From NCBI GenBank assembly GCA_023300065.1, contig JALZWJ010000238.1:1-8620 (forward strand): DNA of 8,620 nt. Reading direction: 5' to 3'. The notes under the pieces were generated by a model. That model did no database searches. It saw only the letters and a program-made list of their open reading frames with translations, and was not told the origin of the DNA. Shown one piece after another: positions 1 to 7,756 of this stretch. Made by a program: the position numbers and the translations under genes. Every line of letters begins with the position of its first letter. Position 1 is the stretch's first letter. The stretch is from Akkermansiaceae bacterium. GTDB taxonomy: Bacteria > Verrucomicrobiota > Verrucomicrobiia > Verrucomicrobiales > Akkermansiaceae.

Positions 1-2394
1 CGCGAGACCTTCATCCTCGGCCACTACATCGAGGATAACGCTTACAAAGGCGACCTCAACGGCCTCACTTTTTACGATTCCACCGTCGCCGATGCGCGGG
101 ACTTTAACACCGCCACCGACTTCGACCTGAACGAGTACAACGTCCGTTGGTGTGTCACCCCAGAGTTCCCCGAGGGCACCTGGGCCTACTTCATGACGAT
201 CGATCCCACCGGCCTCGCCGTCTTTCCCTACACCATGAGCCGCTACCATTATGGCGTCCTCTCAGGTGCCGATGAGGTCAATCTCCCCGCCAACCGCGAA
301 ATCATTTTCGAAGGCGGCCCAGAAGCGGCTCAAAGCATCACCTCGCTTGCCATCGATGACACCAACGGCGATGTCACCCTCACCTGGTCTGGTATCGAAG
401 GCGGCACCTACCTCATCGAACGCAGTGCTGACCTCGCCGCCTGGCAAACCCTCGACGACGATGCCCGCACCGCCCTCGGTAACTCCGCCACCGATGTCGA
501 CCGTGGGCGCGATCTCACAGACAACCGGCATTTCTATCGTAGCTCCATCATGTCACTTCAGCCCTTCGATGACACCGGCTACGACTACTCCCCGCCCATC
601 ACGCCCACCTTCACCGCCACCTTCTCACCACTCCCACCTCTCGATGAAATCACCAGTGTCACGGTCGGCGGAATCCCCGCCACCATCCTCGGGAGCGATG
701 GAGATTCACTCCTCCTAGACTTCGACGACGGGACCCTCGCCCCCGGCGACTACCCCATCATTATCACCCACACCCCCGCAGGCGGAACCTCCACTCAAGT
801 TCAGTCAAACAACACCCACACCGTCTCACCTCCCCATAATATTCTCCTCCTCATCGTCGATGACTGGGGCACCGACTCCAGCCCCATCGATTCCCTAGGC
901 ATCGCCGGAACGACCTTCCCCAACATGCCCAATCTACAATTCCTCGCCGACAATGGGCTGCGCTTTACCAATGCCTACGCGCAACCCGTCTGCGCCCCCA
1001 CCCGTGCCAGCATCATCACCGGTCGTCACGGATTCCGGAATGGCGTCGGCCACCCCAACGGCTCCGGCACCCTCCCCGCCACCGAGCTCGCTTTGCCAAA
1101 AATCTTCGCCGCTCAGAACTCCCCCTACGCCCTCGCCTCCTTTGGAAAATGGCACCTCGGTGGCGGCGATAATGGCCCCTCCACCCTCGGCGGCTGGCCC
1201 GAGTTCCGCGGCTACCTCACCAACATCGATCACTACACCTCCTGGAGTAAAGTCGTCAACGGCACCACCACCGACAACTTCCCCACCTACGTCACCACTG
1301 ATCAAGTCAATGACACCATCAACTTCATCACGGCTCAAACCTCCCCCTGGTTTGTCTGGCTCGCCTTCTCCGCCCCGCACTCCCCGTATCATAATCCACC
1401 GAGCAACCTCCACTCCTACCCGACCTTCCCCACCAATAGCAGTGGCACCGTCACCGGATCCGACCAACGCGGGGCTTATGAGGCCTCCCTCGAAGCACTC
1501 GATACCGAGATCGGCCGCCTCCTCGCCAGCGTCGATCTCACCACCACCAACCTCATCCTCATCGGCGATAACGGCACCCCCGGGAACGTCATCCAGGCCC
1601 CCTACTCTGACCCTCATTCTAAAGACACCCTCTACGAAGGCGGGGTCCGCGTCCCCATGGTCGCGATCGGTCCAGATGTCACCCTACGTGGCACCAGTCG
1701 TAAGATCGTCCACTGCGTCGATCTCTTCTCCACCATCCTCGACCTTGCCGATATCGACATCGCCGCCGCCACCTCCGCCGTCGATGTCATCGACTCCCAG
1801 AGTCTCGCCCCCGTCTTCAGAGGCCAAGACCTCGCCGAGCGCAGCATCGTCGCCGAGCGCCACACCACCGACATTGGGGAAGTGGGCCGCAGCATTCGCC
1901 TCGCCGCCCACCCTGACTACAAGCTCATCATCTTCGGTGATCCCACCAGCGCTGCAGATGTCTCCACCTTCGAGATGTATCGCGTCAGCGATGATATTAA
2001 CGAGCAGACCCCGCTCACCATTCCCGCCGTCGTAGGTGATCCCCACTACCTCGCCTACCTCGCCCTCATCGCGAAGGATCACGATCTCGGCCCCGTCAAC
2101 CTCGCCGGAGCAGAGACTCTCTTTCTAGAACTCCCCACCACCCCCACCGGCTCCCAAGCAGTCCCGGGGCAGACCAATACCGCACCCACCAGCATCACGA
2201 TCGATGGCGTCCCCGCCACCTTCATCGCGCGGGTCGATCAAAGCGGCACCGCACAGCGTTACTGGGTCCAATGCACCCTCCCAGACAACAGCGGAGCCCC
2301 CTACAGCGAGGCCATCGTCACCTTCCCCGAAAACAACAACAGCCCCCAAGGCCCCCGCGTCTTCACCGCGATTCAAATCATCGCAAACCCGTAA
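1..2394 (+). CDS. YHYH-domain / sulfatase fusion, 5' end outside window
   Basis: Partial: the frame is open from base 1, so the 797 visible residues lack the true start and any signal peptide; the ATG at 193 lies inside the domain and is not the start. Residues ~40-85 resemble the end of a YHYH domain (TPEFPEGTWAYF, then FPY and SRYHYG). Residues ~110-185 look like the beta-sandwich module common in verrucomicrobial exported proteins (ERSADLAAWQTL ... HFYR). An IPT/TIG-like segment follows (~217-262). The sulfatase domain starts at ~280: metal-binding D287-D288, the formylglycine motif CAPTRASIITGR with C331 (Cys-type, needing the formylglycine-generating enzyme), GKWHLG with K383 and H385, H460, and D523-N524 in the second metal site, then K541 before EGGVRVP. 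A second IPT-like segment is at ~730-775. It should hydrolyse sulfate esters, probably on an exported polysaccharide; the substrate cannot be told. It ends 32 bases before a convergent gene. The fold and catalytic class are secure. Confidence 0.95.
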   Translation, partial: RETFILGHYIEDNAYKGDLNGLTFYDSTVADARDFNTATDFDLNEYNVRWCVTPEFPEGTWAYFMTIDPTGLAVFPYTMSRYHYGVLSGADEVNLPANREIIFEGGPEAAQSITSLAIDDTNGDVTLTWSGIEGGTYLIERSADLAAWQTLDDDARTALGNSATDVDRGRDLTDNRHFYRSSIMSLQPFDDTGYDYSPPITPTFTATFSPLPPLDEITSVTVGGIPATILGSDGDSLLLDFDDGTLAPGDYPIIITHTPAGGTSTQVQSNNTHTVSPPHNILLLIVDDWGTDSSPIDSLGIAGTTFPNMPNLQFLADNGLRFTNAYAQPVCAPTRASIITGRHGFRNGVGHPNGSGTLPATELALPKIFAAQNSPYALASFGKWHLGGGDNGPSTLGGWPEFRGYLTNIDHYTSWSKVVNGTTTDNFPTYVTTDQVNDTINFITAQTSPWFVWLAFSAPHSPYHNPPSNLHSYPTFPTNSSGTVTGSDQRGAYEASLEALDTEIGRLLASVDLTTTNLILIGDNGTPGNVIQAPYSDPHSKDTLYEGGVRVPMVAIGPDVTLRGTSRKIVHCVDLFSTILDLADIDIAAATSAVDVIDSQSLAPVFRGQDLAERSIVAERHTTDIGEVGRSIRLAAHPDYKLIIFGDPTSAADVSTFEMYRVSDDINEQTPLTIPAVVGDPHYLAYLALIAKDHDLGPVNLAGAETLFLELPTTPTGSQAVPGQTNTAPTSITIDGVPATFIARVDQSGTAQRYWVQCTLPDNSGAPYSEAIVTFPENNNSPQGPRVFTAIQIIANP

Positions 2395-2426
2395 TCCCAA
2401 GGCCTCGCCAAATCTTTGGCACCGAA

Positions 2427-3368
2427 CTACCGCTTCTGTTCAAACATCCACTCTAGGACTTTTGGCTCCTTCGCAATTTTCCAGTGGATGCTGTTGTGCT
2501 TCACTTCCGGTAAAATATTGAAGCGATATTCCACACCATCTTTTTGAAAACCCTCCTGCCAAATTGCGGCCTTTGAGCTATCGCGTTCACCGGAATAATA
2601 GCTCCACAGAGGAGTCTTCACCTTACCTGGCCATGAATCATTTGGTCCACCGTCGGCGAAGATCGCCGCGGCGTAGGCTTCAGGCCGGCTCTCTAACATC
2701 TTGCCAATCCCCTGCGCTCCCTGTGAGTAGCCCGAGAGGTAAATCCGACTCCGATCGATGGGGAGATTTGCGACAAGATCATCGACCAACTTTTCTAACT
2801 TCGCCGTCTGCTTCCCCCACGTTTGGGGATCAGGCGGACAAGTCGGAACACAGACGACACAGGGATGATCTTTATAAAAGTCCGGCCTCACGAGCTCTTG
2901 CGCAGCGATCTCCACCTTCCCAGCCCTCACATCATCGGCCCGCGCACCCGCACCATGCAAATGAATGACGAGGGGAACCAGCGGCCCCGCCTTCTTGCGC
3001 TTCACGTCTTTCCCAATAAATAATTGGAAGAGTAGGTGACCGTTCTCGGAGGGAAACTTAATCCACTCGCCCTTCACCGCAGGGGCATACTTCCCTTCGG
3101 TAAATCCCTCACTCCGAGTCGCCTCATCACCCTCTGCGGCCGTCAGCGTCCTCACAAAGTCTTGATCGGCCTTCGAAAGGTCTCCCAATTTTAAAATGAA
3201 ACTCCTCCCCTTGCTTCGCAACGTCACGCGACCTTCTGAGACCTTCTCCAACTTCGCCGTCAACCTACGACCATCCGCCGAGGTCCATTCACGGGACTCG
3301 CCCACTTTTGCGGAGGCCGTGGACAGAGTCACGATGAGGAGCGCGCAGTATCCTTGCCAAATATTCAT
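2427..3368 (-). CDS. Secreted SHD1-domain alpha/beta-hydrolase esterase
   Basis: 313 residues from the ATG at 3368. A TTG three codons upstream is possible, but the ATG has a GGAG three bases before it and opens a clean signal peptide (hydrophobic CALLIVTL, cleavage likely after ASA, residue 20). Residues ~27-72 form an SHD1 domain (starting REWTSADGRRL, ending LSKADQDFV), a module frequent in planctomycete and verrucomicrobial exported proteins. Residues ~95-313 form an alpha/beta hydrolase of the phospholipase/carboxylesterase or feruloyl-esterase-like type: HLHGAG (H138 onward) fits the oxyanion-hole strand, GYSQG holds nucleophile S215, D263 is a candidate acid and H291 or H295 the candidate base. 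The likely role is removing an acyl or aryl ester from an extracellular substrate; the substrate is unknown. It is divergent from the acetylesterase gene and convergent with the sulfatase gene, which suggests a shared polysaccharide-degrading locus (inference). Confidence 0.9.
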   Translation of the reverse strand: MNIWQGYCALLIVTLSTASAKVGESREWTSADGRRLTAKLEKVSEGRVTLRSKGRSFILKLGDLSKADQDFVRTLTAAEGDEATRSEGFTEGKYAPAVKGEWIKFPSENGHLLFQLFIGKDVKRKKAGPLVPLVIHLHGAGARADDVRAGKVEIAAQELVRPDFYKDHPCVVCVPTCPPDPQTWGKQTAKLEKLVDDLVANLPIDRSRIYLSGYSQGAQGIGKMLESRPEAYAAAIFADGGPNDSWPGKVKTPLWSYYSGERDSSKAAIWQEGFQKDGVEYRFNILPEVKHNSIHWKIAKEPKVLEWMFEQKR

Positions 3369-3506
3369 GGGCTCCAAGTTATCGAAATCTCATTCACAGA
3401 TCTAGATCATTCTCTGCCCCCCCACGTGCAGGCCGATCAGACATCTACGAATCTTGCTTCATCATTTAAAATTTGGAAGAATCCACTGGTCGCCTCCCAC
3501 CTTGTC
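3369..3506. promoter_or_regulatory. Divergent intergenic region between two exported esterases
   Basis: These 138 bases must hold the promoters of both the minus-strand SHD1 esterase and the plus-strand acetylesterase if each has its own. A perfect 10-base palindrome, GATCTAGATC, lies at 3399-3408, and an AT-rich stretch (TTTAAAATTTGG) is at 3465-3476. I see no good pair of -35 and -10 boxes for either direction, so no promoter is placed. The palindrome could be a regulator site, but a 10-base palindrome can also occur by chance. Confidence 0.35.
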
Positions 3507-5048
3507 ATGACCCCTATTCCATCTCCTGCCTCAGCCTCCTCTCTCGCGCTCTCTCTCCTTTTTGCCACCCTCTCCACCTCCGTGGCAGAGGTGCGCCCCG
3601 CCTCACTCTTCCAATCAGGCATGGTCTTACAACAAGGAATGGCAATTCCGGTCTGGGGCACTGGGGACCCTGGGGAAAAAATCACCGTCACCTTCGCAGG
3701 GCAGACTCAGAATGGGAAAACTGATCAAAATGGGAAGTGGTTCATCCAACTCGCCCCCCTCACAGGGACCACCAGAGGGAGCATCATGAAAATCACCGGC
3801 GAGAATAAAATCACGCTAAAAGATGTCGTGGTCGGAGAGGTCTGGATCTGCTCCGGTCAATCGAACATGAAAATGGAAACGGCGGCCATCCCAGAGATCA
3901 AAGCCCTCATCCCGAAGGCGAAACAACTCCGTGTCTACGAGGTTCCTCGTGCGGCCGCCTTCACCGAGCAAGAGAATTGCGGTGGGAAATGGGAGGAAAC
4001 GCATCCTTCCAGCGCCGTCGCTTTTTCCTTTGCGCACTTTCTCCAGAAAGCGGCAGGCCTCCCCGTAGGCATCATCCACGCCAGCTGGGGGAGTTCCTCA
4101 CTTGAAGCTTGGATGCCGCGCGACATGGCAGAGACCGTGCCTCACTTCGCCAAAATCATGAGCGAGTTCGACCGTGATCAAAAAACGCGGACTGCCCTCC
4201 AGACCTCCTTCGATAAACCTCAGAAATGGTCGAGACATGAGGACGTCTTCATCCGTCGGCAGCCCAACATCCTCTACAATGCCATGATCAAGCCGCTCGC
4301 CCCCTTCGCCTGTCGTGGCCTAGTCTGGTATCAAGGCGAACGCAATGCGCAGTCGATGGCGGGCATGGTAAAGTCCCCATGGTATGGCCGCCACTCTGGC
4401 GTTTTGCGCTACGGCGACACTTTAAAAAAATGGATCCAGCGCTACCGCACAGAATGGAAGCAAGAGGATATGCAATTCATGGTCGTCATGCTCCCAGGTT
4501 ACGGAAAAGTGCTGCCTACCGGCCCTAAAGTTGGGGCCCCGAACCAAGCACAAAGCCCCATCGCACACTCCTGGGCATGGATGAGAGAACAGCAGCTTAC
4601 GGTGCTGGACCTTCCCCACACCACCGTCATCAACACCATCGACCTCGGTGATCTTAAAAACATCCACCCCAAGGATAAGCTCCCAATCGGAAAGCGCCTC
4701 GCCCTCGCTGCCGCAAAAAACACCCTTGGTAAAAAAATCATCGCCAACGGTCCGACCTTCCAGAAAGTCACCACTCAGGGCCGTGCGCTCATCGTCCACT
4801 TTGACCACGCCGATGGCCTGACCACGGAGGATCAAAAAGCACCCACCGCCTTCTGGATCGCCGATGACTCAAAAAATTGGTTCCGTGCTGATGCTCAAAT
4901 TAAGGGAAATCAAATCACCCTCTCGGCCGATAAAGCGGACTCTCCAAAATACGTCCGCTACGCCTTCGCAGGCCTACCCGAAGTGAACTTAGTCAATGCG
5001 GCCGGCCTCCCAGCCCGCCCATTCCGGACTGATTCCTTTAAACCTTAG
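3507..5048 (+). CDS. Secreted sialate O-acetylesterase-like protein (SASA family)
   Basis: 513 residues from the ATG at 3507. An upstream ATG in the same frame (3354) would add 51 residues overlapping the divergent gene and would bury the signal peptide, so it was rejected. The signal peptide is residues 1-27 (hydrophobic SSLALSLLFATLS, cleavage likely after SVA). An N-terminal beta-sandwich (~30-110; SLFQSGMVLQQ, IPVWGTG) precedes the SGNH-like domain. Catalytic blocks: SGQSNM with nucleophile S119, WYQGE at 274-278, and DLGD...IHP with H387 as base and D382 nearby. Length and block order match bacterial sialate O-acetylesterases, which remove acetyl groups from sialic acids or, in many environmental relatives, from plant or algal polysaccharides. 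The true substrate is open; no sialic-acid genes are visible here. No Shine-Dalgarno is evident. The candidate selenoprotein gene follows on the same strand after 100 bases, so co-transcription is possible. Confidence 0.93.
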   Translation: MTPIPSPASASSLALSLLFATLSTSVAEVRPASLFQSGMVLQQGMAIPVWGTGDPGEKITVTFAGQTQNGKTDQNGKWFIQLAPLTGTTRGSIMKITGENKITLKDVVVGEVWICSGQSNMKMETAAIPEIKALIPKAKQLRVYEVPRAAAFTEQENCGGKWEETHPSSAVAFSFAHFLQKAAGLPVGIIHASWGSSSLEAWMPRDMAETVPHFAKIMSEFDRDQKTRTALQTSFDKPQKWSRHEDVFIRRQPNILYNAMIKPLAPFACRGLVWYQGERNAQSMAGMVKSPWYGRHSGVLRYGDTLKKWIQRYRTEWKQEDMQFMVVMLPGYGKVLPTGPKVGAPNQAQSPIAHSWAWMREQQLTVLDLPHTTVINTIDLGDLKNIHPKDKLPIGKRLALAAAKNTLGKKIIANGPTFQKVTTQGRALIVHFDHADGLTTEDQKAPTAFWIADDSKNWFRADAQIKGNQITLSADKADSPKYVRYAFAGLPEVNLVNAAGLPARPFRTDSFKP

Positions 5049-5148
5049 AACTCATCAGAGTAGGACGCGAGAACGCTCACGCAACTTTTAGGGCTGAACT
5101 GGGTTTCATGGAGTGAGCACCTGCACTCACAGCTCAACCATCAGCACG

Positions 5149-6249
5149 ATGAAAAAAAACCTTCCCTCAACTCTCCCCGCTCTCCCCACCCCACTCATCA
5201 TCGCCCTGACTGGGCTAGCGCTCTCTATCACCTCCCTCTCCCTCCCGGCGCAGCGGAACCGGACCGCCCCCAGTGAGATTGGAGCCAGCCCGCAAGCGGT
5301 TGGGGAAGCAGGCATCGCTTGGTATACCACCTGGGACAACGCACTCGCAGAGGCCAAGCGGAGTAACCGACCCATCTTTTTCATGGCCGCCGCCGCGACT
5401 TGTAATGGGATTCCCGGCGTCTTCTGACCGGGTTACACCAACACGCAGAACAGTCTGTTCTCGCAAAAAAAGTTCATCACCGCGACCCGCCAGTTTGTCT
5501 GCGTCCGCCTGGAGTCCTACGAGAGTCAAGCGCACCAAGACCTCGTCCGAACCCTCCTCAATGGCAGCTTTGCCAATACTGCCTTTTGCATCCTCGCGCC
5601 GGATGGCAAGGAACGCCTGACCCGTTCTGGCCGCAGCCCCTCCATGATCTTCGGCCGCCGGGGAGCAGCGCTCTCTGATAAAGACCTCGCGAAAGTCTCC
5701 ATCACAGCACTAGAGAGAATTGCCAAAAAATACCCTCGAAAAGGAACAGACCAACTCCCACTCACTCAAAATTTCCACACCTTCCGCCAAGCCCTCAATG
5801 TCGCCTCCGGTGACCAACGCCTCTTGCTGTTCGTAACTACCAAAAAGAGCGATCAAAAGGCGATCCGTCGGAACCTCACCCCCGTGATGGCGGATCCAAA
5901 CGTGGTCGGAAAATTCCACCTCGATTTCTTCTCAAAATCAGAGGATGCGGACTGGCGTAAAGCGGTTAGCGGGACCCAAATGAAAGAGGGCATCGTGATC
6001 ATCCAATCCAGTAAATTTGGCACGGAAGGAAAGGTCCTGAAGGAGCTGAAAGCCGACTCCACGCCGACCGAAATCAGAGCCGCCCTCCTCGCCGCAAATG
6101 CCACATTCGCCAAGAGTGAGGAGCGCAAATCCTACGGCGACCATATTTCACAAGGCCGCCGTGCCAGAGTCCACTTCGAGAATGAAATGGAGTACGGAGA
6201 AGATCGGGATGGCGACGGCAAAATCGATCAACGTCGAGGGAGACGATAG
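5149..6249 (+). CDS. Exported thioredoxin-like protein with in-frame TGA; candidate selenoprotein
   Basis: Read through one TGA (5425-5427), the frame gives 366 residues. The ATG at 5149 is chosen because it opens a signal peptide (MKKN, then hydrophobic PLIIALTGLALSI, cleavage likely after LPA, residue 34); a GTG at 5113 only adds a tail. Residues ~68-165 look thioredoxin-like: WDNALAEAKRSNRPIFF is the usual helix then strand, the redox segment is C85-NGIPGVF-Sec93-PGY, and NTAFCILAPDG resembles the strand after the cis-proline loop. Other cysteines are C118 and C147. Residues ~195-315 may be a second thioredoxin-like half (inference). The C-terminus has an EF-hand-like acidic loop, DRDGDGKID (352-360). 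The frame has no further stop for 274 codons and keeps normal codon use. A SECIS-like hairpin follows the TGA. If UGA is not decoded, the product is a 92-residue fragment and the gene is a pseudogene. Its redox partner is unknown. Confidence 0.72.
5445..5464 (+). promoter_or_regulatory. Candidate bacterial SECIS hairpin
   Basis: AGAACA (5447-5452) pairs perfectly with TGTTCT (5456-5461), leaving a 3-base GUC loop (5453-5455). Two more pairs (GC at 5445-5446 with GC at 5463-5464) extend the stem across a single unpaired C at 5462; an alternative register bulges C5446 on the 5' side instead. The loop begins 25 bases after the last base of the TGA. Known bacterial SECIS elements are hairpins shortly downstream of UGA with a G at the start of a small apical loop; in E. 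coli fdhF the loop is GGUC with a bulged U in the 5' arm. This element shares the GU(C) loop and the bulged stem but not the bulged U. It would recruit SelB carrying Sec-tRNA. It lies inside the coding sequence. Confidence 0.6.
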
Positions 6250-6703
6250 ATCATCATGAGCGTGACCTCACACGGGTCTGGTTTCTCAATTTCCAATCAT
6301 ACCAAGTAGAGTTTCAAAAGAGCAGAAGAAGGTAAGAGGAAGGCTTTGAACGTAGGAGCCAGAACACCTTCAACGTGTCAGCCTCATAAAATGCACCATT
6401 ACGAAAACTCTGCGCCAACTCGAACCGCCCCACCCCGTCGTAAGATCATTGCAGCTAAAAGAATGAGGGAGCTTCGCTTTAAAACATGCCTGACATGTTT
6501 TATGTGACATGTTTTATGTGGCACCTTAGTCTCGAACAGCCGAAAAAATTAGTTCTTAGACCTTCTAAGGCGAAGACCCGCCTCGATAAGCCAAACAGAC
6601 AATGCTATACCACCGCCGATCTTAACTTCAATTTGATGATCTCCCACCAAAGCCTTTACGCAAAGATAAAGAATTATCCAGCGAGCAATTTCATTTAAAA
6701 TTA
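6250..6703. other. Non-coding or decayed stretch with no convincing gene
   Basis: These 454 bases separate the candidate selenoprotein from the Rhs fragment and are visibly richer in A and T than the genes to the left. The only open frame of note (6486-6698, plus, 70 codons) begins within a repeat and has no recognisable domain. No tRNA-like or strong terminator structure is seen; a weak GACC/GGTC hairpin lies at 6264-6278. Small hairpins are CTTAGA/TCTAAG at 6555-6569 and the repeat at 6480-6518. If the Rhs tip were an active toxin, its immunity gene would be expected here on the minus strand, and none is apparent. Confidence 0.6.
6480..6518. repeat. Short inverted repeat joined to a 14-base tandem repeat
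   Basis: TAAAACATG (6480-6488) is the exact reverse complement of CATGTTTTA (6494-6502), separated by five bases. The unit TGACATGTTTTATG occurs twice head to tail at 6491-6504 and 6505-6518, followed by a partial TG. The right arm of the inverted repeat lies in the first tandem copy. It could be a protein-binding site, a small fold-back element or a replication slippage product; its function is unknown. Confidence 0.75.
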
Positions 6704-7756
6704 TTACTGAACGGTCCCAGGAACCCATAATAGAAACATGTTATAATTCCCACCAAATCCAGGACTTGATTCACCACCAGCAAAATTGCCCCCTATTCCT
6801 CCACCCTTTCCTTTATTAAATGACCAGGCAGATGCAAAAGTTCCGAATCTCTTACCAGGAAGGTCTGCAGCGGTCTTGGCCCCGACTAACTCAATCGAGA
6901 GTTGCCCAACATAACCAGCTCCTCCACTTGCGACAATACCTAAAGCACCTGTCACTACTGTCACGTCTGCTTTGACGTGCTCTTGCTCCACGCATTTCAC
7001 CTCTCCTTTAAAACTTCCTCCACCTATAAAAAATGCGGCTCCAAATCCACCAGTTACCGTCCCCCTCCATTTCCCAGAGATACACCATTCACATTCGCTA
7101 TCCGGCAAACCTGTATCATTCGGGAAACGCTGATTATCGTCAGGCTGTGTCATTTCCTTAAGGACTGCTTGCGGACTCATCTTGGCATCTGGATCAGCAG
7201 GGTTCATCTCTTTGCCTACTTGCCCAAAAGATCCACCGATTCCGTAAAAAGTTGCCCCAAAGAAGTTTCCAATCCCCTCAAGAATGTTTCCATCTTTTTG
7301 ATTTTTCTTGAGCCATGCAGCACGCTTATCTGATTCTACTAACCACGAATTTCTTTCTGCAAGTCCTAGATAGTCCACAGAATCAACAGCATCATTCCCA
7401 ACCATCCCGTAAAGATTCAAACCCCCACTTTCTCCAATCGGATCTCTGCTTGGCCACCTTCCCGTCACTGGATCGTAATACCTGTAGCCGTAGTAGTAGA
7501 GGCCGGTGAGTTCGTCGTAGGGTTTGGTGCTGAAGCGGTAGGCGCTTTTGCTGGGGTCGCCGGTTGTGGCGATGAGTTGGCCATACGCATCGTAGCGGTA
7601 GGTCGCGACGACGGTGGCGGTGTTCCCAATATTCTCAACCACGGCGGTGACGTTACCATTCCCATCGTAAGCTGGATAGCTTGTTTTTAGGATGACTCCG
7701 CTGGCAGTAAGCGTTTCGGTGATGACGAGGCCGCCGACGCCGCCGGCTCCTCGCAT
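6704..7756 (-). CDS. Truncated Rhs protein: C-terminal core plus variable tip
   Basis: 350 residues, whereas Rhs/YD-repeat proteins usually exceed a thousand. Residues 2-10 (RGAGGVGGL) match text found well inside Rhs proteins, and an in-frame TAA stands only nine codons before the ATG (7784-7786), so the N-terminal secretion and YD-repeat body is absent. The Rhs core shows YRYDAYGQ (53-60), GLYYYGYRYYDPVTGRW (85-101) and the conserved SRDPIGE (103-109), followed by LNLYG and DYLGL. From ~133 the tip is unlike the core: it has C222 and C225, Gly-rich hydrophobic stretches (GGFGAAFFIGGGSF; VTGALGIVASGGAGYVG) and no nuclease or deaminase motif I recognise. The DNA becomes AT-richer near 7460, as is typical at Rhs core/tip borders. 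Tandem stops (6704-6706 and 6701-6703) end it. It is probably a displaced tip or a remnant rather than a functional toxin; whether it is expressed is unknown. Confidence 0.8.
   Translation of the reverse strand: MRGAGGVGGLVITETLTASGVILKTSYPAYDGNGNVTAVVENIGNTATVVATYRYDAYGQLIATTGDPSKSAYRFSTKPYDELTGLYYYGYRYYDPVTGRWPSRDPIGESGGLNLYGMVGNDAVDSVDYLGLAERNSWLVESDKRAAWLKKNQKDGNILEGIGNFFGATFYGIGGSFGQVGKEMNPADPDAKMSPQAVLKEMTQPDDNQRFPNDTGLPDSECEWCISGKWRGTVTGGFGAAFFIGGGSFKGEVKCVEQEHVKADVTVVTGALGIVASGGAGYVGQLSIELVGAKTAADLPGKRFGTFASAWSFNKGKGGGIGGNFAGGESSPGFGGNYNMFLLWVPGTVQ

Noticed and set aside
953..2035. A 360-codon plus-strand open frame overlapping the sulfatase in another frame, extremely rich in Ser and Pro
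   Set aside because: It arises from the strong C-ending codon bias of the sulfatase gene; it has no domain and no signal of its own. The minus-strand frame 934-1617 is rejected for the same reason.
3354..3506. Earlier ATG for the acetylesterase, adding 51 residues
   Set aside because: The added residues overlap the start of the divergent gene, are not signal-like and would place the clear signal peptide internally.
5113..5130. GTGAG/CTCAC hairpin just before the selenoprotein-candidate start
   Set aside because: Only five pairs with an eight-base loop; it could be chance and has no T-run, so it is not called as a terminator or regulator.
5425..5427. Simple nonsense mutation making 5149-6249 a pseudogene
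   Set aside because: Not excluded, but less favoured: there is no second lesion in 274 downstream codons, and a SECIS-like hairpin sits at the expected place.
5644..6249. Separate 201-residue gene starting at an internal ATG after the TGA
   Set aside because: The 72 codons between the TGA and this ATG continue the same fold in the same frame, and the ATG is in the middle of a domain with no ribosome binding site.
6486..6698. A 70-codon plus-strand open frame in the gap before the Rhs fragment
   Set aside because: It begins inside the short repeat, has no recognisable domain and no ribosome binding site.
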